Counted from the stretch's first letter, positions 48,381 to 57,453 are shown. The stretch: DNA of 64,000 nt from Actinophytocola oryzae (GCF_004364325.1 NZ_SOCP01000011.1:62001-126000), one strand, 5' to 3'. The notes: generated by a model from the letters alone, not told the origin. A program made the numbers and translations.

Positions 48381-49517
48381 CTACGCCACGACGCCGTCAG
48401 TACGCAGACGGTCGATATCCGACTGCTTGTAGCCCAGCCCGGTCAGCACCTCACTCGTGGACGACCTCGGCTCCACGGGCGCGGTCGGTTCGGCAGGCAC
48501 GGTGCGCGAGAACCGGGGCGCGGGTGCCGGCTGCGGGTCACCGTCGAGTGTCACGAAAGTCCCCCGCGCCACGTTGTGCGGGTGCGAGGGGGCCTCGGAC
48601 GGGTCGAGGACCGGGGTGAGGCAGGCGTCCGTCCCCTCTGCCCTGCTCGCCCACTCGTCGCGGGTCCTGGTGCGGATGACCTCGGCGAGCACGGCCCTGA
48701 CCCGCGTCCACTGCTCGGGGTCGAGGCGGCCTTCGACCGTCGCCGGATCGATCTCCAGCACCCGCAGCAGCGCCGTCCAGAAGCGTTCCTCGATCGCGCC
48801 GACCGCGACGTACCGGCCGTCGGCGGTCTCGTACGTGTCGTAGAACGGGGCGCCCCCGTCGAGCATGTTCGCGCCGCGCCCCCTCCCCCACAGGCCCAGG
48901 TTGCGCAGGCCGTGCATGCCCGCCGTGAGCAGGGCGGACCCCTCGACCATCGACGCGTCGACCACCTGGCCCCGCCCGGAGACCGACCGCTCCACCAGCG
49001 CCGCCATCACCCCCATGGCCAGCAGCATGCCGCCGCCACCGAAGTCGCCCAGCAGGTTCAGCGGCGGTACCGGCCGCTCTCCGGCCCTGCCGATCGGCTC
49101 CAGCGCGCCGGAAACACTGATGTAGTTGATGTCGTGCCCGGCTGTCTGCGCGAGCGGGCCGTCCTGGCCCCACCCGGTGATCCGGCCGTAGACCAGGCGC
49201 GGGTTTCGTGACAGGCAGTCGTCGGGACCGAGGCCGAGCCGTTCGGTGACACCCGGTCGGTATCCCTCGACCAGAACGTCAGCCTCCTCGACCAGCCGCA
49301 GCACGATGTCGCGGCCCTCGGGCGACTTCGTGTCGACGCCGATCCACCGCCTGCTGCGCGACAGCGGGTCGCGCGGGAACACCGGCACGTCGAAGCCCGG
49401 CCTGACGCGGTCCACGCGGACCACGTCGGCGCCGTAGTCGGCGAGCACCGTCGCGGCGAACGGCGCGGGCGCGAGCCCGACCAGCTCGACGACCTTCAGA
49501 CCTGCGAGCGGTCCCAA
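48381..49517 (-). CDS. CaiB/BaiF family CoA transferase/racemase
   Basis: A 378-aa class III CoA-transferase family protein closest to alpha-methylacyl-CoA racemase. Landmarks are GLKVVELVGLAPAPFAATVL, DYGADVVRVDR, WIGVDTKSPEGRDIVLRL, DVLVEGYRPGVTERLGLGP, YGRITGWGQDGP, AGHDINYISVSGAL (His/Asp of racemases) and GRYVAVGAIEERFW. TTG start with AAGGAG 6 nt upstream. It lies 13 bp downstream of the acyl-CoA dehydrogenase and is probably co-transcribed. Confidence 0.9.
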   Translation of the reverse strand: MGPLAGLKVVELVGLAPAPFAATVLADYGADVVRVDRVRPGFDVPVFPRDPLSRSRRWIGVDTKSPEGRDIVLRLVEEADVLVEGYRPGVTERLGLGPDDCLSRNPRLVYGRITGWGQDGPLAQTAGHDINYISVSGALEPIGRAGERPVPPLNLLGDFGGGGMLLAMGVMAALVERSVSGRGQVVDASMVEGSALLTAGMHGLRNLGLWGRGRGANMLDGGAPFYDTYETADGRYVAVGAIEERFWTALLRVLEIDPATVEGRLDPEQWTRVRAVLAEVIRTRTRDEWASRAEGTDACLTPVLDPSEAPSHPHNVARGTFVTLDGDPQPAPAPRFSRTVPAEPTAPVEPRSSTSEVLTGLGYKQSDIDRLRTDGVVA

Positions 49518-49530
49518 GTTCTTCTCCTTG

Positions 49531-50682
49531 TTACAGGGAACGAGAGATGATTTCCTTCATGATCTCGTTCGTGCCGCCGAAGATCCGCTGCACCCGCGCG
49601 GAGGTCCACGCCCGCGAGATCGGGTACTCGCTCATGTAGCCGTAGCCGCCGAACAGCTGCAGGCACTCGTCGGCCACCCGTGAGAGGCGGTCGGTGGTCC
49701 ACCACTTGACCATCGCGGCGCCGGTCACGTCGAGGTCGCCCTTCAGGTGCCGTTCGACGCACTGGTCGAGGAACGCCTTGGCGACCGCGACCTCGGTGGC
49801 GCACTCGGCGAGTTTGAAGCGGGTGTTCTGGAACTTGAAGATCTCACGGCCGAAGGCGCTGCGCTCCTTCGTGTACCGCACGGTCTGCTCGAGCGCTATC
49901 TCCATGGCCGAGACCGCGGACACGGCGATGAGCAGCCGTTCCTGCGGGAGCTGCCGCATGAGCTGGACGAAGCCCTGCCCCTCGACCTCGCCGAGCAGGT
50001 TCTCGGCCGGCACGCGGACGTCGTCGAAGAACAGCTCGGACGTGTCCTGGCCGTGCATGCCGATCTTGTCGAGCACGCGGCCCCGCCGGAAGCCCTCCGC
50101 CCCCTCGGTCTCCAGCACGAGCAGGGACACGCCCTTGGCCGCCTCACCGGGGTCGGTCTTCGCGACCACGACGACCAGCTCGGCCTGGTGGCCGTTGGTG
50201 ATGAAGGTCTTGGCGCCGTTGATGACGTAGTGGTCACCGTCGCGGATGGCCTTCGTCTTGACGTTCTGCAGGTCGGAGCCGGTGCCGGGCTCGGTCATCG
50301 CGATGGCGCCGACCAGCTCCCCGGACGCCAGCTTCGGCAGCCAGCGGCGCTTCTGGTCCTCGGTGCCACAGGAGCTGACGTAGTGCGCCACGATGCCGGA
50401 GTGCACGACGTGGCCCCACGCGTCGTCCCCCGCCCTGGCCTGCTCGTCGAGCAGGACGGCCTCGTGCGCGAACGTGCCGCCACCGCCGCCGTACTCCTCG
50501 GGGATCGACAGGCACAGCAGGCCGACCTCGCCCGCCTTCAGCCACAGCTCGCGGTCCACCTGCTTGGCCGCCGACCAGCGCTCCTGGTTCGGCGCCAGCT
50601 CCTTCTGGCAGAAGGAGTGCGCCAGGTCGCGGAAGGAGTCGAGGTCGGCGTCGAGCCACGAGGAACGCTGGGTGAGCGGCAT
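49531..50682 (-). CDS. Acyl-CoA dehydrogenase
   Basis: A 383-aa FAD enzyme: SIPEEYGGGGGTFAHEAVLL, GAIAMTEPGTGSDLQNVKTK, TFITNGHQAELVVVVAKTD, LGEVEGQGFVQLMRQLPQER, LQLFGGYGYMSEYPISRAW and the terminal RIFGGTNEIMKEIISRSL. The substrate-binding pattern resembles long-chain or branched acyl-CoA dehydrogenases. ATG at 50682 with GGAGG. First gene of a two-gene operon with the CoA transferase; divergent from its likely TetR repressor. Confidence 0.93.
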   Translation of the reverse strand: MPLTQRSSWLDADLDSFRDLAHSFCQKELAPNQERWSAAKQVDRELWLKAGEVGLLCLSIPEEYGGGGGTFAHEAVLLDEQARAGDDAWGHVVHSGIVAHYVSSCGTEDQKRRWLPKLASGELVGAIAMTEPGTGSDLQNVKTKAIRDGDHYVINGAKTFITNGHQAELVVVVAKTDPGEAAKGVSLLVLETEGAEGFRRGRVLDKIGMHGQDTSELFFDDVRVPAENLLGEVEGQGFVQLMRQLPQERLLIAVSAVSAMEIALEQTVRYTKERSAFGREIFKFQNTRFKLAECATEVAVAKAFLDQCVERHLKGDLDVTGAAMVKWWTTDRLSRVADECLQLFGGYGYMSEYPISRAWTSARVQRIFGGTNEIMKEIISRSL

Positions 50683-50736
50683 GAAACCTCCAAAAACAAT
50701 CCGTACGGCATGTAAAGTCTGCTTTGAATGTACCTG

Positions 50737-50752
50737 CGTGCACTCCTGCACG
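50737..50752. promoter_or_regulatory. Operator-like palindrome upstream of TetR gene
   Basis: CGTGCA-CTCC-TGCACG (50737-50752) in the 90-bp divergent gap; CCGTACGG lies at 50701 nearer the acyl-CoA dehydrogenase. Fits FadR/TetR-type control of both genes. Confidence 0.5.
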
Positions 50753-50772
50753 TAAAGCAAACGGGAGCCAGC

Positions 50773-51387
50773 ATGGCGTCGCCGACCACGAGAAAGCACC
50801 GCACCCAGGCGGAACGCAGCGAGCGCACGCGTGAGCTGCTGCTCGACGCCACGATCGAGTGCCTGGTCGAGCTGGGGTACGCACGCACGACCGTGCAGGA
50901 GATCTGCCAGCGGGCCGGGTTGTCGCGTGGCGCGCAGCAGCACCACTTCACGACCAAGGCCGAGCTGATGACGAGCGCGCTGGAGCACCTGTTCAAGCGG
51001 CTGTCGGAGGAGATCCTCACGGCGACGACCGAGCTGCCCGCCGGGCAGGAGCGGATCGAGGCAGGCATCGACCTGCTGTGGCGGGCGTACTCGGGGACGC
51101 TGTCGACCGCGGCCGTCGAACTGTGGGTCGCGGCGCGCACCGACCCCGAGCTGCGGGCGACGCTGCTGCCCGTCGACCGGGCGCTCGGGCACGCGACGCT
51201 GGAGTTCTACCGCGAGCTCCTCGGCGCGCCGATGGACGACGAGCGGCTCAGGGCGCTGGTGCTGCTGACCGTGAACCTGGTCCGGGGGCTTGCCCTCGAC
51301 GCCATGATCGGCGGGGACGAGCGGCGGCGCGCCGCACTGCTCACGGAGTGGAAGACGCTGGTCGTCGACCAGTTCGGAAGGCGGTGA
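50773..51387 (+). CDS. TetR-family regulator of the acyl-CoA operon
   Basis: A 204-aa regulator with N-terminal HTH: RTQAERSERTRELLLDATIE, LGYARTTVQEICQRAGLSRGAQQHHFTTKAEL (two adjacent motifs), and an all-helical ligand domain. The R-G-A-x-x-H-H-F form of recognition helix is seen in fatty-acid-type TetR proteins. Divergent from the acyl-CoA dehydrogenase/CoA transferase pair, which it probably represses with an acyl-CoA or related ligand (inference). ATG at 50773 with GGGAG upstream. Confidence 0.9.
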   Translation: MASPTTRKHRTQAERSERTRELLLDATIECLVELGYARTTVQEICQRAGLSRGAQQHHFTTKAELMTSALEHLFKRLSEEILTATTELPAGQERIEAGIDLLWRAYSGTLSTAAVELWVAARTDPELRATLLPVDRALGHATLEFYRELLGAPMDDERLRALVLLTVNLVRGLALDAMIGGDERRRAALLTEWKTLVVDQFGRR

Positions 51388-51480
51388 GCGGCCCGGCCCT
51401 CGCGCGGGCCGCTCACCGCACTAACAGAGAAGAGGGTCGCGGACGCGATACGTGACGTTTGCTCTAGCAACGAATGACAG

Positions 51481-51951
51481 TCAGTCCGCGCTCTGCCACA
51501 CGACGTCAGCGAAGTAGTAGTCGGCGATCTCGGCTGCCGCCATCCGCGCCTCGTCCCGCCACGGGCCGATGGAGTCGAGGTCGTCGAGCGGCACCCACCC
51601 GGCGTCGTCGTAGCGGTAGCCGCTCGGCCGGGGGTCGCCGAGATCGAGGTCGAAGGTGGCCTCGCTGGGGAGCTGGCAGCGCCACACCCGCAGTACCGCC
51701 CGCACCGGGTTGTCGTCGGCGTCCTGCCAGCCGAGGATCGTGCGGTCGGAGAGCAGCTGGTCCACGCAGCTCAGGCCGACACCGAACTCGTGCTTGAAGA
51801 AGTCGTCGAGAGTGTCGCGCTCGTCGCCCCTCGTCTCGGCGCCGGGCAGCTCCCAGTAGCCGGCCATGGACGGGGGCTGCGAGCGGCACGCCACGAACAG
51901 CCGGGACTCACGGACGATGGCCGTGCCGAGCACGACGGTGTCCTCGCTCAT
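51481..51951 (-). CDS. Nudix-fold protein with degenerate Nudix box
   Basis: A 156-aa protein with a MutT-like layout: VVLGTAIVRESRLFVACRSQ, GYWELPGAETRGDERDTLDD, FFKHEFGVGL, VRAVLRVWRCQLP and GWVPLDDLDSI. The REUxEExGU core of the Nudix box reads DDFFKHEFGVG, lacking most metal-binding Glu, so hydrolase activity is doubtful. ATG at 51951. No operon partner. Confidence 0.75.
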   Translation of the reverse strand: MSEDTVVLGTAIVRESRLFVACRSQPPSMAGYWELPGAETRGDERDTLDDFFKHEFGVGLSCVDQLLSDRTILGWQDADDNPVRAVLRVWRCQLPSEATFDLDLGDPRPSGYRYDDAGWVPLDDLDSIGPWRDEARMAAAEIADYYFADVVWQSAD

Positions 51952-52042
51952 GGACCCAGTCAGTCACGTCGGCTGGTGGTGTCCCAGTGGGTACCGGGTG
52001 TCCGTTCGGGCGACGGTCAGGTCACTTCGGGGCACTGGCAAG

Positions 52043-53185
52043 ATGCCCCGTGTGACTCAGCCCGCACCCAGCTACCCCCGCTACCAGCCCCTGCCGCCGC
52101 CGATGATGCGTGCCGCGCCGCCGAAGGCTGCTGGTGGTGGCCTGACCAGCATGCTGGCCGGGATCCTCGCGTTGGTGGCCGCCGGCCTCGCCTTCGGCGG
52201 GTCGTTCGCGCCGATCACCACCTTCCGCAACACCTTCGAGGGTGGCGACCAGACCACGGTGACCGCCAGCAAGATCAGTTGGTGGAGCCTCACCGACGAC
52301 GGCAGCTCGACGCCGTTCGAGACGGAGAACCTGCTCTTCTGGCTGGTTCTCCTGTTGGTGGCGGCGTTGTTGGTGCTCGGCGCGGTGTTCGCCTTCGTGG
52401 CCTCGTCCACGCGGTCGCCCGGCCCGACCACCGGCAGTCGCTCGCTCATCACCGCCGGGGTCGGTGTGCTGCTGGGGGTGCTGCTGCTCGAGTCGCTGCA
52501 GGTGCTGAGGGAGTCGTCCACCTACGACAACCGGCCGCTGGAGTCGGGTGAGTCGCTGGACTACCTGGTGGGACTCGGGCTGGTCCTGCCGCTGTGTGGA
52601 CTCGGGGTCGGCTTGGTCGCGGTGGTGCTGGCACACGTGGGGCAGCGGCAGCGGGCGTTCCGCGAGGAGCCGAACACGCCGAAGATGGGTTTCCCGGCGC
52701 CCTACGGGTACCGGCCCGCGCCTGCCGGGGCTCCCGGTGCGCAGATGCCCGTCGGTGCGGCGCCCGCCAAGGACCTGTCCGCCGAGCGGGCGACGGACGC
52801 GGAGTGGGCGGACAAGGCAGCCGACGAGGACGACAACTCGTCGGACACCACGGTCGTGGTCAGCGGGGCCACCGTCGCGGCACAGGACTCGTCCGCGTCC
52901 GCCGAGGAAACGCAGACCCCGGCGCAGGCGGCACCGGTCACGCCGCCCGCTCCCCCTGCCCCGCCCGCGTCGGTCGAGGCGCCTGCTCCCGCGAGCGCAC
53001 CGGGTGCCGCGACCGCGGCGGCGGCGAGTGCCTCGGAGGAGAACGCCGCCACCAACGGGACTTCCGACGCGGCGGCGGAGAAGGCGGACGCCGGGAAGGA
53101 CGACACGGAGAAGGGGCTCGGCGACCTGCCTGCCGCTCCTCCCGCGCCGGAGCTGGTCAAGGACGGCGAGAAGGACGAGAAGTAG
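52043..53185 (+). CDS. Four-TM membrane protein with long acidic Ala/Pro tail
   Basis: A 380-aa protein. Four TM helices lie between about 30 and 205 (SMLAGILALVAAGLAFGG, LLFWLVLLLVAALLVLGAVF, LITAGVGVLLGVLLLESL, GLGLVLPLCGLGVGLVAVVL), with a loop of about 45 residues between the first two. The C-terminal ~165 residues are disordered and rich in Ala, Pro, Glu and Asp. The family is not recognised. Start is ATG 52043; GTG 52052 is possible. A terminator follows. Confidence 0.75.
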   Translation: MPRVTQPAPSYPRYQPLPPPMMRAAPPKAAGGGLTSMLAGILALVAAGLAFGGSFAPITTFRNTFEGGDQTTVTASKISWWSLTDDGSSTPFETENLLFWLVLLLVAALLVLGAVFAFVASSTRSPGPTTGSRSLITAGVGVLLGVLLLESLQVLRESSTYDNRPLESGESLDYLVGLGLVLPLCGLGVGLVAVVLAHVGQRQRAFREEPNTPKMGFPAPYGYRPAPAGAPGAQMPVGAAPAKDLSAERATDAEWADKAADEDDNSSDTTVVVSGATVAAQDSSASAEETQTPAQAAPVTPPAPPAPPASVEAPAPASAPGAATAAAASASEENAATNGTSDAAAEKADAGKDDTEKGLGDLPAAPPAPELVKDGEKDEK

Positions 53186-53197
53186 CCGGATCCACGG

Positions 53198-53240
53198 AAG
53201 GGCCGCCCGGAGCACCACGTGTTCCTGGCGGCCCTTTTCG
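53198..53240 (+). terminator. Rho-independent terminator with T-tract
   Basis: Stem AAGGGCCGCC (53198-53207) and GGCGGCCCTT (53227-53236), followed by TTCG so the 3' arm runs into TTTT. One of few in the window with a T-run. Confidence 0.8.
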
Positions 53241-53340
53241 CAAGATCGACCCGCCCGGCCCCAAAGGGCACTGACCAGCGGTCACACTGTGCCGCACCAT
53301 TGGGCAACGGTGTCGTTGTGCCCTGTCTTGCGGAACGGGA

Positions 53341-55626
53341 TTGCGAGATGATCCAGACGTGTTCGACCCGGCGGGCGCGCGGCGTGTACCCGCCTCGCTC
53401 CTACTGATCGCCCTTGCCCTCTTCGGGGCTGCCGGATGGTGCGTCTGGTCGAGGGTTGCCTCGCCAACGGACGGCGCCACCATCAGCCCCGCGGACAGTG
53501 CTGTGTCCATGGGGCACATCGTCGTCTCCGCCATCGGGACCGACAGCCCGCTCCGCTTGGGGGACGAGGTTCTCGCCATTGACGGGCAGCGCCTCGCCGA
53601 GCGGCTCGAACGGCCGCCGGGGGGTGCCACGACCAGCGCGGGTGACGTCCTCTCCTACCGGGTGGAGCGCAACGGGAGGCAGTTGGTCGTCGACGTCACG
53701 CTCCACCACTTCCCGCTGCTGCCCGCCATCGCCGACTGGTGGCCCATGATGCTGGTGGGGGTGCTGCTCGTGGCCACCACCGTCACCGTCTTCTGGGCCA
53801 GACCGAGGGATCCGTCCGCGCACGCCACGCTGCTGACCTCGGCGATCGGGATCGTCGCGATCGTCGGGGCGGGGTTCTTCCCGCTGACCGCGGTGGATCT
53901 CGTCGCGGGCAACCAGTTCTGGCGGCACTACACCGGACAGGTCGCGTTCGCGCTGCTGTGGGGCGCGGTGCTGCACTTCGCGATCGCCTATCCCGCGACG
54001 ACGCTCACGCGACGGCAGCGGTGGCAGGTGCTCGCCGGGTACGCCGGACCGGTCGTGCTCTACGGCCTTGTCTGGCTGGCCACCGTGCTCCTGCTGCCGG
54101 GGCCCCTGGAACGGCTCTACATCCTGATCGTGCCCGTGCTGCCCGCGCTGTTCGTGTACCCGCCGGTCATCACCACGCTGCTGGTCCGCAAGTTCCGGCG
54201 CGGGGGCGTGCCGACGCGGCGGCCGACGCTGTGGCTCCTGGCCGCGCTGATCGGCAGTGTGGTGGCGTACTTCGTGATCTGGGTGGTCCCGGTGATCGTG
54301 GCGGGCAAACCCCTTGTGTCCTACGAGATGCAGGCGTTGCCGTTCATGGCGGTGCCGGTCGCGATGTCGGCGGCCGTGCTGCGGCACCGGGCGCTCAACA
54401 TCGAGGTCGCGGTCAGCAGGACCGTGGTCTACGGCGCGCTCACGATCGGAGCCGTCGGCCTGTACGTCGCGGTGGTCAGCCTGTGGTCGGCTTTGTTCGG
54501 GCCCATCACGAGCGTGTGGTGGCAGGCCGCGGTGGCGGCGGCCATCGCCGTGGTGTCCCAGCCTGTTCGGGCGCGTCTGCAGTCGCTGGTCAACAAGCGG
54601 CTGTACGGGGACAGGGAGGACCCGTACCGGGTGGTGTCCGGACTCGCGTCCAGGCTGGAGAACACGCCGATCGTGCCCGCGCTGCTGCCGGAGATCATCG
54701 AGACCGTCGCCGCCGCGCTTCGATTACCCCACATGGCGATCGAGATCCAGGCCCGCGGGCGCAGCGAGACGGCGGCGAGCGTCGGCACACCGACCGGGGA
54801 GCTGTACCGGATGCCGCTGACCTACCACGGCGAGCGCGTCGGGAACCTGGTCGTGGGACGGCGGTCCGCGCAGCGCGAGCTGACGCGACCGGACCGGATC
54901 GCACTCGCCGAGGTCGCCCGGCACGCAGGCGCGGCCGTGTACACCGCGCGGCTCACCAGGGACCTGCGGCGCAGCAGGGACCGGCTCGTGCAGGCGCGGG
55001 AGATGGAACGGCGGCGGATACTGCACGAGCTGCACGACGGAGTGGGCCCGACGCTCGCCGCGATCGCGCTGGGGCTGGACGTCAGCAGGCGGACGGTCGG
55101 TGACGTCACACCGACGGGTGAACTCCTGGGGCGATTACGGGACGAGCTGCAGGCGGCGATCGTCGAGATCCGCAGGCTCGCGCACGGCCTGCGCCCGCCG
55201 GTGCTCGACAGGATCGGGTTGATCCCGGCAATCCGGGAGTACGCCGGGGCACTCGCGAGCCGGACCGGCGGCCGCGACGAACAGGAGGACGGGGTGACGA
55301 TAGTGCTGGAGGTACCGGCCAGCATGCCGAAGCTGCCCGCGCCGGTCGACGTGGCCGCGTACCGGATCATCTGCGAGGCACTGACGAACGTGACCAGGCA
55401 CGCGTCGGCGAAGTCGTGCGCGGTGCGGCTGTGGGTCGACGACGACCTGCACATCGAGGTCGTGGACGACGGCATCGGGCTGCCCGCCGTGCCGGGCGGT
55501 GGCGTGGGGCTGTCCTCGATGCGCGAACGGGCGACGGAACTGGGCGGCGAGTGCCTGGTCGAGGCGGATCACGACGGTGGGACAAGGGTGTTCGCTACGC
55601 TTCCCCTGCCAAAGGAGGGCGGGTGA
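53341..55626 (+). CDS. PDZ-containing NarL-type sensor histidine kinase
   Basis: A 761-aa membrane kinase. First TM at about 20-38; a PDZ-like extracytoplasmic domain (about 45-125: VVSAIGTDSPLRLGDEVLAI); seven or eight TM helices (about 135-395); GAF-like linker; HisKA_3 with the phospho-acceptor in RRRILHELHDGVGPTLAAIA (about 575); HATPase_c with EALTNVTRHASAKS, VDDGIGLP and GVGLSSMRERATELGG. TTG 53341 is given as start; GTG 53359 is possible. It overlaps the response regulator by 1 bp. The stimulus is unknown. Confidence 0.92.
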   Translation: MRDDPDVFDPAGARRVPASLLLIALALFGAAGWCVWSRVASPTDGATISPADSAVSMGHIVVSAIGTDSPLRLGDEVLAIDGQRLAERLERPPGGATTSAGDVLSYRVERNGRQLVVDVTLHHFPLLPAIADWWPMMLVGVLLVATTVTVFWARPRDPSAHATLLTSAIGIVAIVGAGFFPLTAVDLVAGNQFWRHYTGQVAFALLWGAVLHFAIAYPATTLTRRQRWQVLAGYAGPVVLYGLVWLATVLLLPGPLERLYILIVPVLPALFVYPPVITTLLVRKFRRGGVPTRRPTLWLLAALIGSVVAYFVIWVVPVIVAGKPLVSYEMQALPFMAVPVAMSAAVLRHRALNIEVAVSRTVVYGALTIGAVGLYVAVVSLWSALFGPITSVWWQAAVAAAIAVVSQPVRARLQSLVNKRLYGDREDPYRVVSGLASRLENTPIVPALLPEIIETVAAALRLPHMAIEIQARGRSETAASVGTPTGELYRMPLTYHGERVGNLVVGRRSAQRELTRPDRIALAEVARHAGAAVYTARLTRDLRRSRDRLVQAREMERRRILHELHDGVGPTLAAIALGLDVSRRTVGDVTPTGELLGRLRDELQAAIVEIRRLAHGLRPPVLDRIGLIPAIREYAGALASRTGGRDEQEDGVTIVLEVPASMPKLPAPVDVAAYRIICEALTNVTRHASAKSCAVRLWVDDDLHIEVVDDGIGLPAVPGGGVGLSSMRERATELGGECLVEADHDGGTRVFATLPLPKEGG

Positions 55627-56297
55627 TGGAGACGACTCCGCGGCTGCGGGTGCTGGTGGTCGACGACCACCCGCTGTTCCGGTTCGGCCTGTGCACGGTC
55701 CTGTCGGACGAGCCGTCCCTCGACGTCGTCGGCGAGGCCGCGAACGGCCGGGACGCGGTGTCGGCCGCGAGGACCTTCGAGCCGGACGTCGTGGTGATGG
55801 ACCTCCACCTGCCCGACATCGACGGCATCGAGGCGACCCGCCAGATCGTGAGCGAACGGCCGACGATCGGGATCATGGTGCTGACCATGTTCAACGACAC
55901 GGAGTCCGTCTTCGCCGCCATGCGGGCCGGAGCCAGGGGGTACCTGCTGAAGGGGGCGGGGCAGGAGGAGATCGTCCGCGCGGTGCACGCGGTGGGCCGA
56001 GGCGAGGCGATCTTCGGGCCGGACATCGCCACCCGGGTGCTCGGTTTCTTCAACGCGGGGCCCGTGCAGACCTCGGACCCGATCTTCCCGGAGCTGACCT
56101 CCCGGGAGCGGGAGGTGCTGGCACTCATCGCCGACGGCGAGAGCAACTCGACGATCGCGCGGCGCCTGTCCCTGTCCCCCAAGACGGTCCGCAACCACGT
56201 GTCGAGCATCTTCACGAAGCTCCACGTCGCCGACCGCGCACAGGCCATCGTGCGGGCGCGGAAGGCAGGCATGGGTGAGGGCTCACACGGGCAGTAG
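55626..56297 (+). CDS. NarL/FixJ-family response regulator
   Basis: A 223-aa regulator. Receiver domain: VLVVDDHPLFRFGL, phospho-acceptor Asp in DVVVMDLHLPDIDG (about 58), LTMFNDTESVFAAMRAGARG, conserved Lys in YLLKGAG. LuxR-type HTH: LTSREREVLALIADGESNST, IARRLSLSPKTVRNHVSSIF. ATG shares a base with the kinase stop (TGATG), so it is the cognate partner. A 14-bp hairpin repeat begins 9 bp after the stop. Confidence 0.94.
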   Translation: METTPRLRVLVVDDHPLFRFGLCTVLSDEPSLDVVGEAANGRDAVSAARTFEPDVVVMDLHLPDIDGIEATRQIVSERPTIGIMVLTMFNDTESVFAAMRAGARGYLLKGAGQEEIVRAVHAVGRGEAIFGPDIATRVLGFFNAGPVQTSDPIFPELTSREREVLALIADGESNSTIARRLSLSPKTVRNHVSSIFTKLHVADRAQAIVRARKAGMGEGSHGQ

Positions 56298-56305
56298 GCC
56301 GGACC

Positions 56306-56770
56306 GGCCGTACTGAAGGACGCCTTCAGTACGGCCAACGTTACGAAGGCGTCCATCAGTACGCCCAGTCAGAGCGCCCAGCGTTACGAAGGCGTCCATC
56401 AGTACGCCCAGCGTTACGAAGGACGCCTTCAGTACGGCCAGTCAGAGCGCCCAACGTTACGAAGGCGCCCATCAGTACGCCCAGCGTTACGAAGGACGCC
56501 TTCAGTACGGCCAGTCAGAGCGCCCAACGTTACGAAGGCGCCCATCAGAACGCCCAGCGTTACGAAGGACGCCTTCAGTACGGCCAGTCAGAGCGCCCAA
56601 CGTTACGAAGGCGCCCATCAGAACGCCCAGCGTTACGAAGGACGCCTTCAGTACGCCCAGTCAGAGCGCCCAACGTTACGAAGGCGCCCATCAGAACGCC
56701 CAGCGTTACGAAGGACGCCTTCAGTACGGCCAGTCAGAGCGCCCAACGTTAGGAAGGCGTCCTTCAGTGC
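56306..56770. repeat. Tandem array with exact 73-bp period
   Basis: Opens with a 14-bp perfect hairpin (56306-56336, arms GGCCGTACTGAAGG). Then CAGTCAGAGCG recurs at 56366, 56439, 56512, 56585, 56658 and 56731, each exactly 73 bp apart. Every unit holds two imperfect palindromes (GAAGGCGCCCATCAG and GAAGGACGCCTTCAG) joined by CGTTAC linkers. Units differ by only a few bases. It lies between convergent genes and is the expanded member of the window's hairpin family. Confidence 0.92.
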
Positions 56771-56778
56771 ATGCAGGT

Positions 56779-56802
56779 GGGCGGTCCCGATCGGGACCGC
56801 CC
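56779..56802 (-). terminator. Perfect palindromic terminator
   Basis: Ten-base arms GGGCGGTCCC/GGGACCGCCC around GATC, 15 bp past the minus-strand LuxR-type gene and just after the 73-bp array. Confidence 0.8.
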
Positions 56803-56817
56803 ACAGAGGACATCAGT

Positions 56818-57453
56818 TCAGATCAACCCTTCGCGGAGGGCGTAGGCCACCGCGTGGGAGCGGTTCTTCAGCTGGAAACGGTTCGTCACGTCGTGGAGGA
56901 TGCTTTTGACCGTCCGCTGCGAGTAGCACAGCTTGTCCGCGATCTCCTTCGTGGACAGGCCCGACGCGACCAGGCGCAGCACCTCGGTCTCCCGGTTCGT
57001 GATGCCCGCCAGGTGGAGCCCCCTCGGCTCCAGTACGTGGCGCTGCAGGCGGGAAACCCGGTTCAGCAGTCGGCCCAGCAGGTCCGGGGGCAGTGCCCCC
57101 TCGCCCGCGGCAGCGGCCTTCACCAGTCGCACCAGGACATCCGGGGTCGTGTCGGCGCGGCGGGCGACCGCGCAGACGCCGCCCTCGACGGCCGTCAGGA
57201 TCTCCGTGTCTTCCAGTTCCCCCGCGATCAGCACCACGCGCGTGAAGCCCCGGACCTGAAGCGTCCGCAGCAGTTGTGCCCCCCGGTCGTCGAAACGGTC
57301 GGTCACCACGAGGGCGACGGAGTCGGGAGCCACGGCGGCTTCCTCGTCGACCAGCCACACCTCCTGCCGCGTGCGCAGCGCCATCTGGACGCCGCTCTGC
57401 AGGATCGGGTCGGTCGCCCGCACGACGACCGGGATACGGCTTTGCTCCAACAT
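56818..57453 (-). CDS. LuxR-type regulator with atypical receiver-like domain
   Basis: A 211-aa protein. N-terminal ~120 residues have a receiver-like alternation (IPVVVRATDPILQSGVQMAL, SVALVVTDRFDDRGAQLLRT, FTRVVLIAGELEDTEILTAV) but the usual phospho-acceptor Asp and Lys sites are not clear, so it may respond to something other than phosphorylation. C-terminal HTH: ITNRETEVLRLVASGLSTKE, IADKLCYSQRTVKSILHDVT. It follows the coiled-coil membrane protein gene on the same strand, 200 bp away with a terminator between. Confidence 0.85.
   Translation of the reverse strand: MLEQSRIPVVVRATDPILQSGVQMALRTRQEVWLVDEEAAVAPDSVALVVTDRFDDRGAQLLRTLQVRGFTRVVLIAGELEDTEILTAVEGGVCAVARRADTTPDVLVRLVKAAAAGEGALPPDLLGRLLNRVSRLQRHVLEPRGLHLAGITNRETEVLRLVASGLSTKEIADKLCYSQRTVKSILHDVTNRFQLKNRSHAVAYALREGLI

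Noticed and set aside
56306..56770. Regular array resembling a CRISPR
   Set aside because: The full 73-bp unit is conserved, with no short repeat plus unique spacers, and no cas genes are near.
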